Shown in pieces: positions 27,496 through 36,620 of a stretch of DNA of 64,000 bases (positions within the stretch are counted from its first letter, which is position 1; every line of letters begins with the position of its first letter). The stretch is taken from contig NZ_JABBGF010000001.1 in NCBI RefSeq assembly GCF_012927265.1, positions 1,672,502 through 1,736,501 of the forward strand, written 5' to 3'. This DNA is from Chryseobacterium cheonjiense (GTDB taxonomy: Bacteria > Bacteroidota > Bacteroidia > Flavobacteriales > Weeksellaceae). The position numbers and the translations under genes are program-made. The notes under the pieces are model-generated. The model worked only from the letters and a program-made list of their open reading frames with translations, searched no databases and had not been told where the DNA came from.

Positions 27496-28665
27496 TTGAA
27501 AGAAAAATTTCTTAAAATACTATTAAACCCTAAATATATATTTGGGGTTTATCTTATTATATCCGTCGTTACCGCAATCTCAAAATATTTAAGAGGAGAT
27601 TATGCCATTAATAATTACCTGATTTTTAAAAATGTATTTTTTAATACCATTCATCAGAAAAATCTGTTCATCCATTATCCGGAGCTTTATTTTGACTTAA
27701 ACCATTACGGCGTATTTTTCAGTGCATTGATTGCACCTTTTGCCGTAATGCCGGACTGGCTGGGAATTTCGCTCTGGAACGCCGCCAATACATTTATCCT
27801 TATTTACGGTATTCACAAGCTGCCTTTTTCAGATTCTAAAAAGGCACTGTTTGGGTTGTTCTGTCTTCAGGAATATATCACGGCAGCTTTAAGTTTACAG
27901 TTCAACGTAGCACTTACAGGACTTTTACTCTTATCGGCAGTTTATATTTACGAGAAAAAGGAAGTAAAATCGGTAACAGCAATACTGATCGGGGTCTTCG
28001 TAAAAATCTATGGAATTGTAGGGCTGTCGCAATTTTTCTTTATTAAAAATAAAACAAAATTTATTCTTTCCGGATTAATCATAGCCGTAGTATTATTTGC
28101 GTTACCAATGGCGTATTCAAGTCCGAAATTTGTGATCCAGTGTTACGCAGACTGGTTTCAATCTATTGTAGAAAAGAACAATGAAAACCAGGTGTTGGGA
28201 AATATGCAGGATATTTCATTAATGGGCTTTTTCAGAAGGATTCTGGGGGATGCTTCCATTTCAAATCTTGTTTTTCTTGCTTTTGGACTGCCGCTTTTTG
28301 CCGCACCGTATTTTAGAATCAAACAATACAAACAGTATGCTTTTCAGCTGATGATTTTAGCTTCTACATTGCTGTTTTTAGTATTATTCAGCTCAAGCTC
28401 CGAGTCTCCGACGTATATTATTGCTGTAGTCGGTGTACTGATCTGGTTTTTCCTTCAGAAAGAAAGAACTCCTCTTGTTATCGGATTATTGGTGTTCGTA
28501 ATTATATTCACATGTTTTTCAACTTCAGATTTGTTCCCGAAATTTGTAAAAGAGCATTACATCATTAAATATTCTTTAAAAGCCGTACCTTGCATCGTAG
28601 TCTGGCTGAGGATTACCTATGAACTTCTCACCAAAGATTTTGAGAAAAATTACAGCCTTGAATAA
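27496..28665 (+). CDS. Polytopic membrane glycosyltransferase, GT87 / DUF2029 type
   Basis: The 389-residue protein has about ten membrane helices and little soluble sequence. Early residues (GVYLIISVVTAISKYLRGDYAINNYLIFKNVF in two parts, then HYPELYFDLNHYGVFFSALIAPFAVMPDW) resemble polyprenyl-phosphate mannosyltransferase relatives of the GT87/DUF2029 group. These take sugars from lipid carriers on the outer face of the membrane. The start is a TTG at 27496, as no ATG lies near the N-terminus. It begins 29 bases after dapD and just before a GT2 gene, which probably supplies the lipid-linked sugar. The product glycan is unknown. Confidence 0.72.
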   Translation: MKEKFLKILLNPKYIFGVYLIISVVTAISKYLRGDYAINNYLIFKNVFFNTIHQKNLFIHYPELYFDLNHYGVFFSALIAPFAVMPDWLGISLWNAANTFILIYGIHKLPFSDSKKALFGLFCLQEYITAALSLQFNVALTGLLLLSAVYIYEKKEVKSVTAILIGVFVKIYGIVGLSQFFFIKNKTKFILSGLIIAVVLFALPMAYSSPKFVIQCYADWFQSIVEKNNENQVLGNMQDISLMGFFRRILGDASISNLVFLAFGLPLFAAPYFRIKQYKQYAFQLMILASTLLFLVLFSSSSESPTYIIAVVGVLIWFFLQKERTPLVIGLLVFVIIFTCFSTSDLFPKFVKEHYIIKYSLKAVPCIVVWLRITYELLTKDFEKNYSLE

Positions 28666-28670
28666 TCAGT

Positions 28671-29600
28671 ATGAAGAAAATTTCAATCGTCATTCCTGCG
28701 CATAACGAAGAAGGGAACGTTGCTTTGGTACATCAAAAAATAAAAGAAATTTTTGATGCTCTGGAGCAATATACATTTGAAATCATATTCGTTAACGACG
28801 GCAGCAGGGACAATACCCAACAAAAGCTGGAAGAGCTTTCAGAACAATTTGAAGAGATAAAATTCATTGAATTTTCAAGGAACTTCGGACATCAGCCGGC
28901 GGTAAAAGCCGGTATGGACAATGCCACCGGAAACGCAGTCATTTCAATGGACGGCGATCTGCAACATCCTCCGGAACTTATTCCTGAGATGATCAAAAAA
29001 TGGGAAGAAGGCTATGATATTGTGTTCACAGTAAGAAAATATCCTAAAGAAATCTCATTATTTAAAAGAAAGACCTCTGATTTTTTCTATAAAATCCTTT
29101 CAGGCTTATCGGATGTTGATTTAACAAAAGGGGGCGGTTCAGACTTCAGACTGATGGATGCAGGTGCCGTAGAAGTGATGAGGAATCTTAATGAAGATGA
29201 TCTCTTTCTCAGAGGACTTACCAGTTGGATGGGTTTCAAACAGACAGGAATCAGTTTTATTGCCAATGAAAGGCTTTCCGGCAAAAGCAGTTATAATCTT
29301 AAAAAGATGGTGACTTTTGCCTTTACGGGAATTACGGCATTTAGTGTAAAACCGCTTTACATTGCCGCATATCTTGGATTCCTGTTTTCCGGACTTTCGG
29401 TGATAGGATACGCAACGTATGTCATCCATTCTTTCATTGTCGGAACGGAAATTTCAGGATGGGCATCGCTGATTATGACCATTGTTTTTTTCGGCGGACT
29501 CCAGTTAATTATATTGGGAATTATCGGAATGTATCTGGGTAAAATCTTTAAACAGGTAAAACACAGACCCAATTATATCATCAAAAACAAAAATTTTTAA
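28671..29600 (+). CDS. GT2 glycosyltransferase, DPM1/GtrB-like with membrane tail
   Basis: This 309-residue protein has a cytosolic GT-A domain (ISIVIPAHNEEGNVALVHQKI, FVNDGSRDNT, FSRNFGHQPAVKAGMDNA, SMDGDLQHPPELIPEM). Two C-terminal membrane helices follow (about 230-255 and 265-290) with the tail KIFKQVKHRPNYIIK. This layout is that of undecaprenyl-phosphate sugar synthases (GtrB, ArnC, Dpm1 relatives). The DGD triad and the acceptor-loop region near residue 150 are present. Stop and next start are one base apart, so it is translated with the deacetylase gene. Confidence 0.9.
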   Translation: MKKISIVIPAHNEEGNVALVHQKIKEIFDALEQYTFEIIFVNDGSRDNTQQKLEELSEQFEEIKFIEFSRNFGHQPAVKAGMDNATGNAVISMDGDLQHPPELIPEMIKKWEEGYDIVFTVRKYPKEISLFKRKTSDFFYKILSGLSDVDLTKGGGSDFRLMDAGAVEVMRNLNEDDLFLRGLTSWMGFKQTGISFIANERLSGKSSYNLKKMVTFAFTGITAFSVKPLYIAAYLGFLFSGLSVIGYATYVIHSFIVGTEISGWASLIMTIVFFGGLQLIILGIIGMYLGKIFKQVKHRPNYIIKNKNF

Positions 29601-29601
29601 C

Positions 29602-30378
29602 ATGGTTTTATTAAGTTTTGACATCGAAGAATTTGATATGCCATTGGAATACAAAGGTGAAATATCTTTCGAAAAACAGATTTCCATCTCTCAGTCCGGA
29701 CTGGAAAAAATCTTAGATATTCTGAACAAACATCAGGCAAAAGCTACTTTTTTTTCAACCGTTGTCTTTGCTGAAAACAGCAAGCATCTCATTGAAAGAT
29801 TGCTTAAAGAAGGCCACGAACTGGCTTCTCATACCTGGTATCATTCGGATTTTAAAGAAGAGCACCTGAAGCAGTCTAAGGAAAAACTGGAAGAAATTTC
29901 TAGCACGAAAGTGACCGGATTGAGAATGCCGAGAATGATGCCGGTAAGTAAAAACGCCGTCGAAAATGCAGGATATTCGTACAACTCTTCGATTAATCCT
30001 ACTTTTCTTCCGGGAAGATACAATAACCTCAAAGTCTCCAGAACTTATTTTAAAGAAGGAAATGTAACGCAGATTCCCGCTTCGGTTTCGCCCAATTTCA
30101 GAATTCCTTTATTTTGGCTGAGTTTTCACAATTTCCCTTTGTCTTTTTATAAAAAACTGGCTTCGGATGTTCTTAAAAAAGATCAGTATCTGAATATTTA
30201 TTTTCATCCCTGGGAATTTGCAGATATCAAAGACGAAGCTTTTAAATTACCCGGATTTACCGTTAAAAATTCCGGAGAAGATATGGTCAAGCGTTTTGAT
30301 GAATTTCTATCATGGTTAAAAAGTAAAAATTACTCATTTGGAACATTCCAGGAATTTCAAAAACAGATCACCTCATGA
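29602..30378 (+). CDS. Polysaccharide deacetylase (NodB-type)
   Basis: This 258-residue hydrolase starts directly with LLSFDIEEFDMPLEYKGEI, where the Asp pair begins the NodB domain. KATFFSTVVFAENSKHLIERLLKEGHELASHTWYHSDF follows, with the metal-binding pair in SHTWYH (H-x3-H) and FHPWEFAD as the late His motif. No signal peptide is seen, so it probably acts in the cytoplasm on a sugar attached to a lipid. The context of lipid-linked sugar transferases supports a role in tailoring a glycan. It overlaps the next gene by 4 bases. Confidence 0.86.
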   Translation: MVLLSFDIEEFDMPLEYKGEISFEKQISISQSGLEKILDILNKHQAKATFFSTVVFAENSKHLIERLLKEGHELASHTWYHSDFKEEHLKQSKEKLEEISSTKVTGLRMPRMMPVSKNAVENAGYSYNSSINPTFLPGRYNNLKVSRTYFKEGNVTQIPASVSPNFRIPLFWLSFHNFPLSFYKKLASDVLKKDQYLNIYFHPWEFADIKDEAFKLPGFTVKNSGEDMVKRFDEFLSWLKSKNYSFGTFQEFQKQITS

Positions 30379-31469
30379 AAATAGCTTTTGACGCAAAACG
30401 TTTTTTCCATAATACTTCAGGATTAGGAAACTATTCGAGAGATCTTGTGAGAATTCTGGCAACGTATTTCCCCGAAAACGAATACATTTTATTAAACAAA
30501 AATAAATCCGAAAGAGCGGCTGATCTTCTCAATTTACCGAACGTTCATTTCATAAAAACAACAAAAGGAAGCCTATCGCGCCAGCTGAAAATGGGAAAAG
30601 ATGCGCAGCAGCAAAGCGCAGATGTTTTCCATGGGCTATCTGGCGAACTTCCTTTAAAATGGGATAAAAAGCCCATTAAAAAAACGGTGACTATTCACGA
30701 TCTTATTTTCGTACGATATCCGCAGTATTATTCTTTTTTTGACCGTAAAATTCATTTCTGGAAGTTTAAAAAAGCAACAGATACTGCCGATAAAATCATC
30801 GCCATTTCCGAGCAAACGAAACAGGATATTATCCAGTTTCTTAAGGTTCCTGAATCCAAAATTGAAGTAATTTATCAGGGTTGCCATCAGGCTTTTAAAG
30901 AAAAGCAGCCGGAAGAATTTATTCAGCAGACAAAAGAAAAATTTGATCTCCCTGAGCGTTTTGTATTAAATGTGGGAACCATCGAAGAGCGCAAAAATCT
31001 CCTGAATGTTGTTAAAGCATTAAAAGATACGGATATTCCATTGGTGGTAGTCGGCAAAAAAACAAAATATTTCAAAAAAGTAGAACGTTTTGTCCGTGAG
31101 AATAAGATAAAAGCTTATTTTCTTGAAAATGTTTCAATGGATGAATTGGCTGCGATCTACAAACTTGCAGATATCTTCATTTATCCGAGTTTATTTGAAG
31201 GGTTCGGAATTCCTGTGATTGAAGCATTATTTTCTAAAACAGTTGTTATAACAAGCAACACAAGCTGTCTTCCTGAAGCCGGCGGGCCGGATTCGGTTTA
31301 TATAGATCCTAAAAACCCTCTTGATATTCAGGCAAAAATAAAATTTTTATGGCAAAACGAATCCGAGAGGAAACGCCGTGCGGAAAAGGGTTTCGGGTTT
31401 GTTCAGAAGTTTAATGACGAACCTATTGCCAACCAATTAATGAATTTTTATAAAAATATTTTACAATAA
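30375..31469 (+). CDS. GT4 family glycosyltransferase
   Basis: The 364-residue GT-B enzyme starts MKIAFDAKRFFHNTSGLGNYSRDL, a typical GT4 opening. The C-terminal half has FVLNVGTIEERKNLLNVVKAL, the nucleotide-sugar loop, and PSLFEGFGIPVIEALFSKTVVITSNTSCLPEAGG with the E-x7-E catalytic and phosphate-binding signature. It transfers an activated sugar with retention of configuration. It overlaps the deacetylase stop (ATGA) and is the last of the glycan cluster, followed by the his leader region without a visible terminator between them. Confidence 0.9.
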   Translation: MKIAFDAKRFFHNTSGLGNYSRDLVRILATYFPENEYILLNKNKSERAADLLNLPNVHFIKTTKGSLSRQLKMGKDAQQQSADVFHGLSGELPLKWDKKPIKKTVTIHDLIFVRYPQYYSFFDRKIHFWKFKKATDTADKIIAISEQTKQDIIQFLKVPESKIEVIYQGCHQAFKEKQPEEFIQQTKEKFDLPERFVLNVGTIEERKNLLNVVKALKDTDIPLVVVGKKTKYFKKVERFVRENKIKAYFLENVSMDELAAIYKLADIFIYPSLFEGFGIPVIEALFSKTVVITSNTSCLPEAGGPDSVYIDPKNPLDIQAKIKFLWQNESERKRRAEKGFGFVQKFNDEPIANQLMNFYKNILQ

Positions 31470-31471
31470 TA

Positions 31472-31504
31472 TTTGCATTTGTAAAATTTATTGCTTTAAA
31501 TTTG
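31472..31504 (+). promoter_or_regulatory. Promoter of the his leader and operon
   Basis: TTTG at 31472-31475 and TAAATTTG at 31497-31504 are separated by 21 bases, matching the Bacteroidota -33/-7 pattern. Transcription would start near 31511, before the leader peptide at 31524. Confidence 0.65.
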
Positions 31505-31523
31505 CACCATACAATTCAAACAA

Positions 31524-31574
31524 ATGAAACCGAATTTTTTAACAGTACATCATTATCATCATCATCTCTGCTAA
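31524..31574 (+). CDS. hisL: His operon leader peptide (attenuator)
   Basis: The 16-residue frame MKPNFLTVHHYHHHLC has five histidines in six consecutive codons (31548-31565, HHYHHH) just before the stop at 31572-31574. It lies in the leader of hisG and is followed by a terminator. Ribosome stalling at these codons when charged tRNA-His is scarce is the known mechanism in proteobacterial hisL leaders. The peptide here is unrelated in sequence to the E. coli leader, so it is identified by its His run and position. Confidence 0.88.
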   Translation: MKPNFLTVHHYHHHLC

Positions 31575-31629
31575 GACGGAATTGATTGATATATGACTAT
31601 GTTAAAAATCAAAATAATTAAAACCGTCT
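31574..31629 (+). promoter_or_regulatory. Antiterminator candidate of the his leader
   Basis: AGACGG (31574-31579), overlapping the leader stop codon, is the exact complement of CCGTCT (31624-31629), the 5' arm of the terminator. The pairing can extend with AATT (31580-31583) to AATT (31616-31619) and TTGAT (31586-31590) to ATCAA (31608-31612). Ribosomes finishing the leader would cover the 5' arm and favour the terminator; stalled ribosomes would leave it free. Confidence 0.75.
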
Positions 31630-31650
31630 GAGTAAACAGGCGGTTTTTTT
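31620..31650 (+). terminator. His attenuator terminator
   Basis: AAACCGTCTG (31621-31630) and CAGGCGGTTT (31637-31646) form a 10-bp stem with one G-U pair, followed by T residues. It lies 46 bases after the leader stop and 71 bases before hisG, so it must be read through for expression. Confidence 0.88.
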
Positions 31651-31720
31651 GTTCTAAATTCTTCCCGGGCAATTTATATCAATTTACCATTTTGTTACTC
31701 AGACACAACCAGAAAGTGAA

Positions 31721-32578
31721 ATGAGTAAATTAAAAATAGCTATACAAAAAAGCGGAAGGCTTTACGAAGAATCTCTTCAGCTCCTTAAAGACTGCGGCAT
31801 TTTCGTTAATAATGGCAAAGACCAGCTAAAAGTTTCCGTAGACAATTTTCCGATGGAAATCATGTACCTCAGGAATTCGGATATTCCCCAATATCTGGAA
31901 GACGGCGTCGTAGATATTGCCATCGTAGGTGAAAATCTTTTAGTAGAAAAACAGAAAAAAATTGATATTGTACAACCTTTGGGGTTCTCAAAATGCAGGG
32001 TTTCTCTTGCCATTCCAAAGGAAGTTGAAACAAATGATCCTGAGTATTTTCAGGGTAAAAAAATTGCAACATCATACCCCAATACACTGAGAAAATTTCT
32101 TCAGGAAAATAATATTTCTGCCGATATTCACATCATTTCAGGCTCGGTAGAAATTGCCCCCAACATTGGTCTTGCCGACGGAATCTGTGATATCGTAAGC
32201 TCCGGAAGCACACTTTTCAAAAACGGACTGAGAGAAACGGTAACGCTGCTTTCTTCCGAAGCCGTTCTGGCAAAAACAGCTCAGTTAGATGAAGAAAAAG
32301 CCAAAATCCTTGAAAAATTTATATTCAGGATCAAAGCCGTTTTAAAAGCGAAAAATTCAAAATATATCCTGATGAATGTTCCGAATGAAAAAATAGAAAC
32401 CATTTCCAAAACACTTCCGGTTCTTAAAAGCCCTACGGTTATTCCATTGGCGGAAGAAGGCTGGAGCAGCATTCATTCGGTAATCGATGAAGAACGTTTC
32501 TGGGAAGTAATTGATGAACTCAAAGACAAAGGAGCCCAGGATATTTTAATAATTCCAATTGATAAAATGGTGATTTAA
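31721..32578 (+). CDS. hisG: ATP phosphoribosyltransferase
   Basis: The first enzyme of histidine synthesis joins PRPP and ATP. The 285 residues are of the long form: LKIAIQKSGRLYEESLQLLKDCGI at the start, then LRNSDIPQYLEDGVVDIAIVGENLL and the PRPP-binding ISGSVEIAPNIGLADGICDIVSSGSTLFKNGL. The C-terminal ACT-like regulatory domain (from about residue 210) ends SPTVIPLAEEGWSSIHSVIDEERFWEVIDELKDKGAQDILIIPIDKMVI; this domain senses histidine. It heads the operon behind the leader attenuator and is one base from hisD. Confidence 0.96.
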   Translation: MSKLKIAIQKSGRLYEESLQLLKDCGIFVNNGKDQLKVSVDNFPMEIMYLRNSDIPQYLEDGVVDIAIVGENLLVEKQKKIDIVQPLGFSKCRVSLAIPKEVETNDPEYFQGKKIATSYPNTLRKFLQENNISADIHIISGSVEIAPNIGLADGICDIVSSGSTLFKNGLRETVTLLSSEAVLAKTAQLDEEKAKILEKFIFRIKAVLKAKNSKYILMNVPNEKIETISKTLPVLKSPTVIPLAEEGWSSIHSVIDEERFWEVIDELKDKGAQDILIIPIDKMVI

Positions 32579-32579
32579 T

Positions 32580-33872
32580 ATGAAAGTGAATAGATATCCG
32601 CAAAAGGAAACATGGTCCGGATTCGTCAAAAGACCTGCCATAAAAAGAGAGAAATTAGCCGAAATTGTTGCGGCAATTTTTGATGAAGTGAAGAAAAAAG
32701 GAGATCAGGCGCTGATTAATTTTGCTGAAAAATTCGATTCTGCGGAATTAAAAGATATTAAAGTTTCTGAAAAAGAAGTTGAAACTGCTGAAAATCTAAT
32801 CAGTGAAGAACTGAAAACAGCCATTCAGGAAGCGAAATTAAACATTACCAAATTTCACGCTTCACAGATTCCCGACATTGAAAAGATTGAAACAACAAGC
32901 GGAGTAGTTTGCTGGCGGGAAAACCGAGCAATCGAAAAAGTAGGTATTTATATTCCGGGAGGAACAGCACCTTTGTTTTCTACAGTTTTAATGCTTGCGA
33001 TTCCGGCTCAGTTAGCCGGATGTGAAGAAATTATCCTTTGTACGCCGCCGGATAAGAATGGAAACGTAAATCCTGCCATTTTATATACGGCAAAACTTTG
33101 CGGTGTTACAAAAATATTCAAAACAGGAGGCGCTCAGGCAATTGCAGCAATGACATTCGGAACAGAAAGCATCCCGAATGTTTATAAAATTTTCGGACCG
33201 GGAAATCAATATGTTGTAGCCGCTAAAGAATTTGCCCAAAATTATAATGTAGCCATCGATATGCCTGCCGGACCGAGCGAAGTTCTCGTTATTGCTGATG
33301 AAAATGCAGTTCCGGAATTCTGTGCCGCAGATTTACTTTCTCAGGCAGAACATGGAAGTGACAGTCAGGTGATTTTTCTGGCAACCGACGAAAATATCTT
33401 TAATCAAGCCATTCTGGAAACCCAAAAACAGCTTGAAGCACTTCCAAGAAATGAAATGGCAGCTGAATCTTTGAAAAACAGTCACTTTATTTTAATGAAT
33501 TCAATTAATGAAGCTTTGGAATTCAGCAATTTATACGCGCCGGAGCACTTGATTTTAGCAGTAAACAATTTTGAAAAATATATTCCGCAAATCCGGAATG
33601 CAGGTTCTGTTTTCCTGGGAAATTATTCCTGTGAAAGTGCCGGAGATTATGCCAGCGGAACCAATCATACCCTTCCTACAAACGGTTTTGCTAAAAATTA
33701 CAGCGGTGTTTCCCTCGACAGTTTTGTGAAGAAAGTTACCTTTCAGAATCTGTCGGAAAAGGGATTGAAAAATTTAGAAAAAACCATTGAAGTAATGGCA
33801 GAAGCAGAAGGATTATTCGCACACAAAAATGCCGTAAGTATCAGATTAAAAGAACAGAATGAAAGAATTTAA
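32580..33872 (+). CDS. hisD: Histidinol dehydrogenase
   Basis: This 430-residue zinc enzyme makes the two final NAD-dependent oxidations from histidinol to histidine. Motifs seen include GIYIPGGTAPLFSTVLMLAIPAQLAGC, GGAQAIAAMTFGTESIPNVYKIFGPGNQYV, IDMPAGPSEVLVIADE and LLSQAEHGSDSQ (zinc-site Gln and His). PEHLILAV and SAGDYASGTNHTLPTNGFAKNYSGVS, typical of HisD, follow near the end. It overlaps hisC by 14 bases, so translation is coupled. Confidence 0.96.
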   Translation: MKVNRYPQKETWSGFVKRPAIKREKLAEIVAAIFDEVKKKGDQALINFAEKFDSAELKDIKVSEKEVETAENLISEELKTAIQEAKLNITKFHASQIPDIEKIETTSGVVCWRENRAIEKVGIYIPGGTAPLFSTVLMLAIPAQLAGCEEIILCTPPDKNGNVNPAILYTAKLCGVTKIFKTGGAQAIAAMTFGTESIPNVYKIFGPGNQYVVAAKEFAQNYNVAIDMPAGPSEVLVIADENAVPEFCAADLLSQAEHGSDSQVIFLATDENIFNQAILETQKQLEALPRNEMAAESLKNSHFILMNSINEALEFSNLYAPEHLILAVNNFEKYIPQIRNAGSVFLGNYSCESAGDYASGTNHTLPTNGFAKNYSGVSLDSFVKKVTFQNLSEKGLKNLEKTIEVMAEAEGLFAHKNAVSIRLKEQNERI

Positions 33873-34884
33873 TATCAAAAGTTTAGTACGGAAAAATATT
33901 CTTGACCTGCAGCCTTATATAAGTTTCAGGGATCAGAATGAATTTGAAAATCCGGTTTTTCTGGATGCGAATGAAAGTCCGTTTGGAGAATATAACCGCT
34001 ATCCTGATTCTACGCAGAAAGAATTAAAAAATAGACTGGCAGAGCTTAAAAATGTTTTACCACAACAGATTGCAGTAGGAAACGGAAGTGATGAGCTGAT
34101 CGACCTTATCATAAAAATCTTCTGTGAGCCGAAGAAAGATTCGGTTATGATGATGAACCCATCGTTTGCGATGTATAAATTTTATGCTTCTATTAATGAA
34201 AACAACGTTATAGGATTAGATTTAGATAATAATTTCCAGATAAATAAAGATTTATTTTTAAAAGTTTCAGAACAAGAAAAATCCAAGATTTTCTTCCTTT
34301 GCTCACCCAACAATCCTACCGGAAATTCGATTCAGGATATTGAATTTTATATTAAAAATTTTGATGGTATTGTGGTGGTAGACGAAGCGTATATTGAATT
34401 TTCAGAACAGAAATCTTGCATCGAATTGCTTGAAAAATATCCAAACCTAATCATTCTTCAGACCTTTTCAAAAGCGTGGGGAATGGCAGGAGCAAGAGTA
34501 GGTATCGCTTACTCTTCAGACGAAATCATAAGTCTGATTAATACTGTAAAAGCACCATATAATGTTAACTCACTAAGTTTAAGTAAAATTATGCAATTAA
34601 TTAATTATAAAAATATTATAGAAGAAAATATAAAAAATACTTTAAGTGAAATTTCAAGATTAAAAAATGAATTGCTTAACGTTGAATGTGTTAAAAGAGT
34701 ATTTCCTACCGATGCGAATTTTTTTTTGATTGAATTTAACAATGCTGAAAAAGTGTATCAGGAATTGCTTGAAAATGAAATTCTGACCAGCAAGAGAAGT
34801 CCGCAGATTCCGGACTGTATTAGAATCAATGTTGGGAAAAGAGATGAAAACAATAAGGTGATTAACGTCTTAAAAAGTATTTAA
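33859..34884 (+). CDS. hisC: Histidinol-phosphate aminotransferase
   Basis: The 341-residue PLP enzyme of fold type I converts imidazole-acetol phosphate and glutamate to histidinol phosphate and 2-oxoglutarate. It has LDANESPFGEYNRYPD at the N-terminus, GNGSDELIDLIIKIF, LCSPNNPTGN and VVVDEAYIEFSEQ. QTFSKAWGMAGARVGIAYS carries the PLP Lys in FSKAWG, and RINVGKRDENNKVI closes the chain. The end is followed by a palindromic element before hisB. Its first codons overlap hisD. Confidence 0.95.
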   Translation: MKEFNIKSLVRKNILDLQPYISFRDQNEFENPVFLDANESPFGEYNRYPDSTQKELKNRLAELKNVLPQQIAVGNGSDELIDLIIKIFCEPKKDSVMMMNPSFAMYKFYASINENNVIGLDLDNNFQINKDLFLKVSEQEKSKIFFLCSPNNPTGNSIQDIEFYIKNFDGIVVVDEAYIEFSEQKSCIELLEKYPNLIILQTFSKAWGMAGARVGIAYSSDEIISLINTVKAPYNVNSLSLSKIMQLINYKNIIEENIKNTLSEISRLKNELLNVECVKRVFPTDANFFLIEFNNAEKVYQELLENEILTSKRSPQIPDCIRINVGKRDENNKVINVLKSI

Positions 34885-34893
34885 TTAAATCCG

Positions 34894-34926
34894 AAACCTC
34901 ACAGGTTTTAAAAACCTGTGAGGTTT
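34894..34926. repeat. Perfect palindrome inside the his operon (hisC-hisB gap)
   Basis: A 16-bp arm starting AAACCTCACAGG (34894-34909) is repeated inverted at 34911-34926 around one central base. No T-run follows, so it is not a standard terminator. It may be a REP-like element or an mRNA processing/stability hairpin. Confidence 0.75.
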
Positions 34927-34946
34927 GGTAAAAAAAGAAATTAAAA

Positions 34947-36041
34947 ATGAAAAAAGTACTCTTTATAGACCGCGACGGAACCTTAATCTTAGAACCCCCG
35001 ATTGATTTTCAGATTGATTCTCTTGAAAAGCTGGAATTTTATCCCGGAGTGTTTCAGAATCTTTCAAAAATTGCAAAAGAACTTGATTACGAATTGGTCA
35101 TGGTCACCAACCAGGATGGACTGGGAACAGATAATTTCCCTTACGAAGATTTCATCAAACCTCAGGAAAAAATGTTAAAAGCATTTGAAAACGAAGGAAT
35201 TGTTTTCAGTGATATTCTAATTGATAAAAGCTTTGAAAACCAAAATTTACCCACAAGAAAACCGGGGATAGGAATGCTCGGAAAATACATTTACGGAGAT
35301 TATGATCTGAAAAATTCATTTGTCATCGGAGACCGCCTTACAGATGTTAAGCTGGCTCAAAATTTAGGGGCAAAATCAATATTAATAAGTAAAGTTCCGA
35401 ATGAGGAAGCTGATTTAACCACAGTAAGCTGGAGTGAAATTGCACAGTTTCTGACCAGCATTCCTCGAAAAGCAAAAGTTTCAAGAAAAACCAATGAAAC
35501 AGAAATTGCAATTCAAGTCAACCTTGATGGAAACGGAACATCCGAAATATCAACAGGATTGCATTTTTTTGATCACATGCTCGAGCAGATTTCAAAGCAC
35601 GGCAATTTAGATTTAAAAATTGAAGTAAAAGGTGACTTACAAGTCGATGAACACCACACGATAGAAGACACGGGAATTGTGCTTGGAGAAGCTCTTTTAA
35701 AAGCTTTAGGAAAGAAAAAAGGTATTGAACGTTACGGATTTCTTCTTCCGATGGATGATTGTCTGGCACAAGTTGCCATCGACTTTGGAGGAAGACCGTG
35801 GATTGTTTGGGAAGCTGAGTTTAAGCGTGAAAAAATTGGAGATGTTCCTACGGAAATGTTTTATCATTTCTTCAAATCGTTCAGTGATTCCGCAAAATGT
35901 AATCTTAACATTAAAGTAGAAGGTGAGAACGAACACCACAAGATCGAATCTGTTTTTAAAGCTTTTGCCAAAGCCATAAAAATGGCGGTAAAACAGACAG
36001 ACCGTAATTTTAATCTACCATCAACAAAAGGAAGTTTATAA
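34947..36041 (+). CDS. hisB: Bifunctional histidinol-phosphatase / imidazoleglycerol-phosphate dehydratase
   Basis: The 364-residue fusion catalyses the IGP dehydration and the later phosphatase step. Residues 1-165 are a HAD phosphatase ([17 protein letters not shown] with the DRDGT nucleophile loop, [11 protein letters not shown], and [18 protein letters not shown]). Residues 175-364 are the dehydratase, with [42 protein letters not shown] and [20 protein letters not shown]. These two HxxHxxx metal motifs mark the active site. The fusion occurs in gamma-proteobacteria and several Bacteroidota. Its stop overlaps the hisH start (taATG). Confidence 0.96.
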   Translation: MKKVLFIDRDGTLILEPPIDFQIDSLEKLEFYPGVFQNLSKIAKELDYELVMVTNQDGLGTDNFPYEDFIKPQEKMLKAFENEGIVFSDILIDKSFENQNLPTRKPGIGMLGKYIYGDYDLKNSFVIGDRLTDVKLAQNLGAKSILISKVPNEEADLTTVSWSEIAQFLTSIPRKAKVSRKTNETEIAIQVNLDGNGTSEISTGLHFFDHMLEQISKHGNLDLKIEVKGDLQVDEHHTIEDTGIVLGEALLKALGKKKGIERYGFLLPMDDCLAQVAIDFGGRPWIVWEAEFKREKIGDVPTEMFYHFFKSFSDSAKCNLNIKVEGENEHHKIESVFKAFAKAIKMAVKQTDRNFNLPSTKGSL

Positions 36042-36619
36042 TGATTGCCATCATAAAATACAATGGAGGAAATGTTAATTCCGTACAAAATTCGCTTAAC
36101 CGACTGAATATAGAATCTGTGGTGACCGATGATTTTGACCTGATAAGAAATGCCGACAAGGTGATCTTTCCGGGAGTGGGTGAAGCTTCCTCCACCATGA
36201 AGTTACTAAAGGAAAAAGGTCTGGATCAGTTAATTCCGACATTAATACAGCCCGTTTTAGGCATTTGCCTGGGAATGCAGCTGATGTGTAAAAACAATGA
36301 GGAAGGAAATACAGTCGGAATGGGGATTTTTGATATTGATGTTAAAAAATTTCCTGCAACAGATATTGTTCCGCACATGGGATGGAATACGATTTCAGAC
36401 TTTAGATCCGATATATTTTCAGGAATTGAAGAGAATAGTGATGTATACTTCGTTCACAGTTACTACTGCGAGTTATCTGAAAATACTACCTCGGTTTGTA
36501 ATTATATTCTGCCGTTCAGTGCTTCCCTGCAGAAAGACAACTTTTATGCGATGCAGTTTCACCCCGAAAAATCAGGCGACGTAGGAAGCCGCTTATTACA
36601 AAACTTTTTAAAAATTTAA
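36041..36619 (+). CDS. hisH: Imidazole glycerol phosphate synthase, glutaminase subunit
   Basis: The 192-residue class I glutamine amidotransferase gives ammonia to HisF. The nucleophile loop GICLGMQLM (Cys about residue 75) and the late [12 protein letters not shown] with catalytic His and Glu are present, and the N-terminal [19 protein letters not shown] is typical. The start codon overlaps the hisB stop, so production is coupled. hisA follows after one base. Confidence 0.95.
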   Translation: MIAIIKYNGGNVNSVQNSLNRLNIESVVTDDFDLIRNADKVIFPGVGEASSTMKLLKEKGLDQLIPTLIQPVLGICLGMQLMCKNNEEGNTVGMGIFDIDVKKFPATDIVPHMGWNTISDFRSDIFSGIEENSDVYFVHSYYCELSENTTSVCNYILPFSASLQKDNFYAMQFHPEKSGDVGSRLLQNFLKI

Positions 36620-36620
36620 A

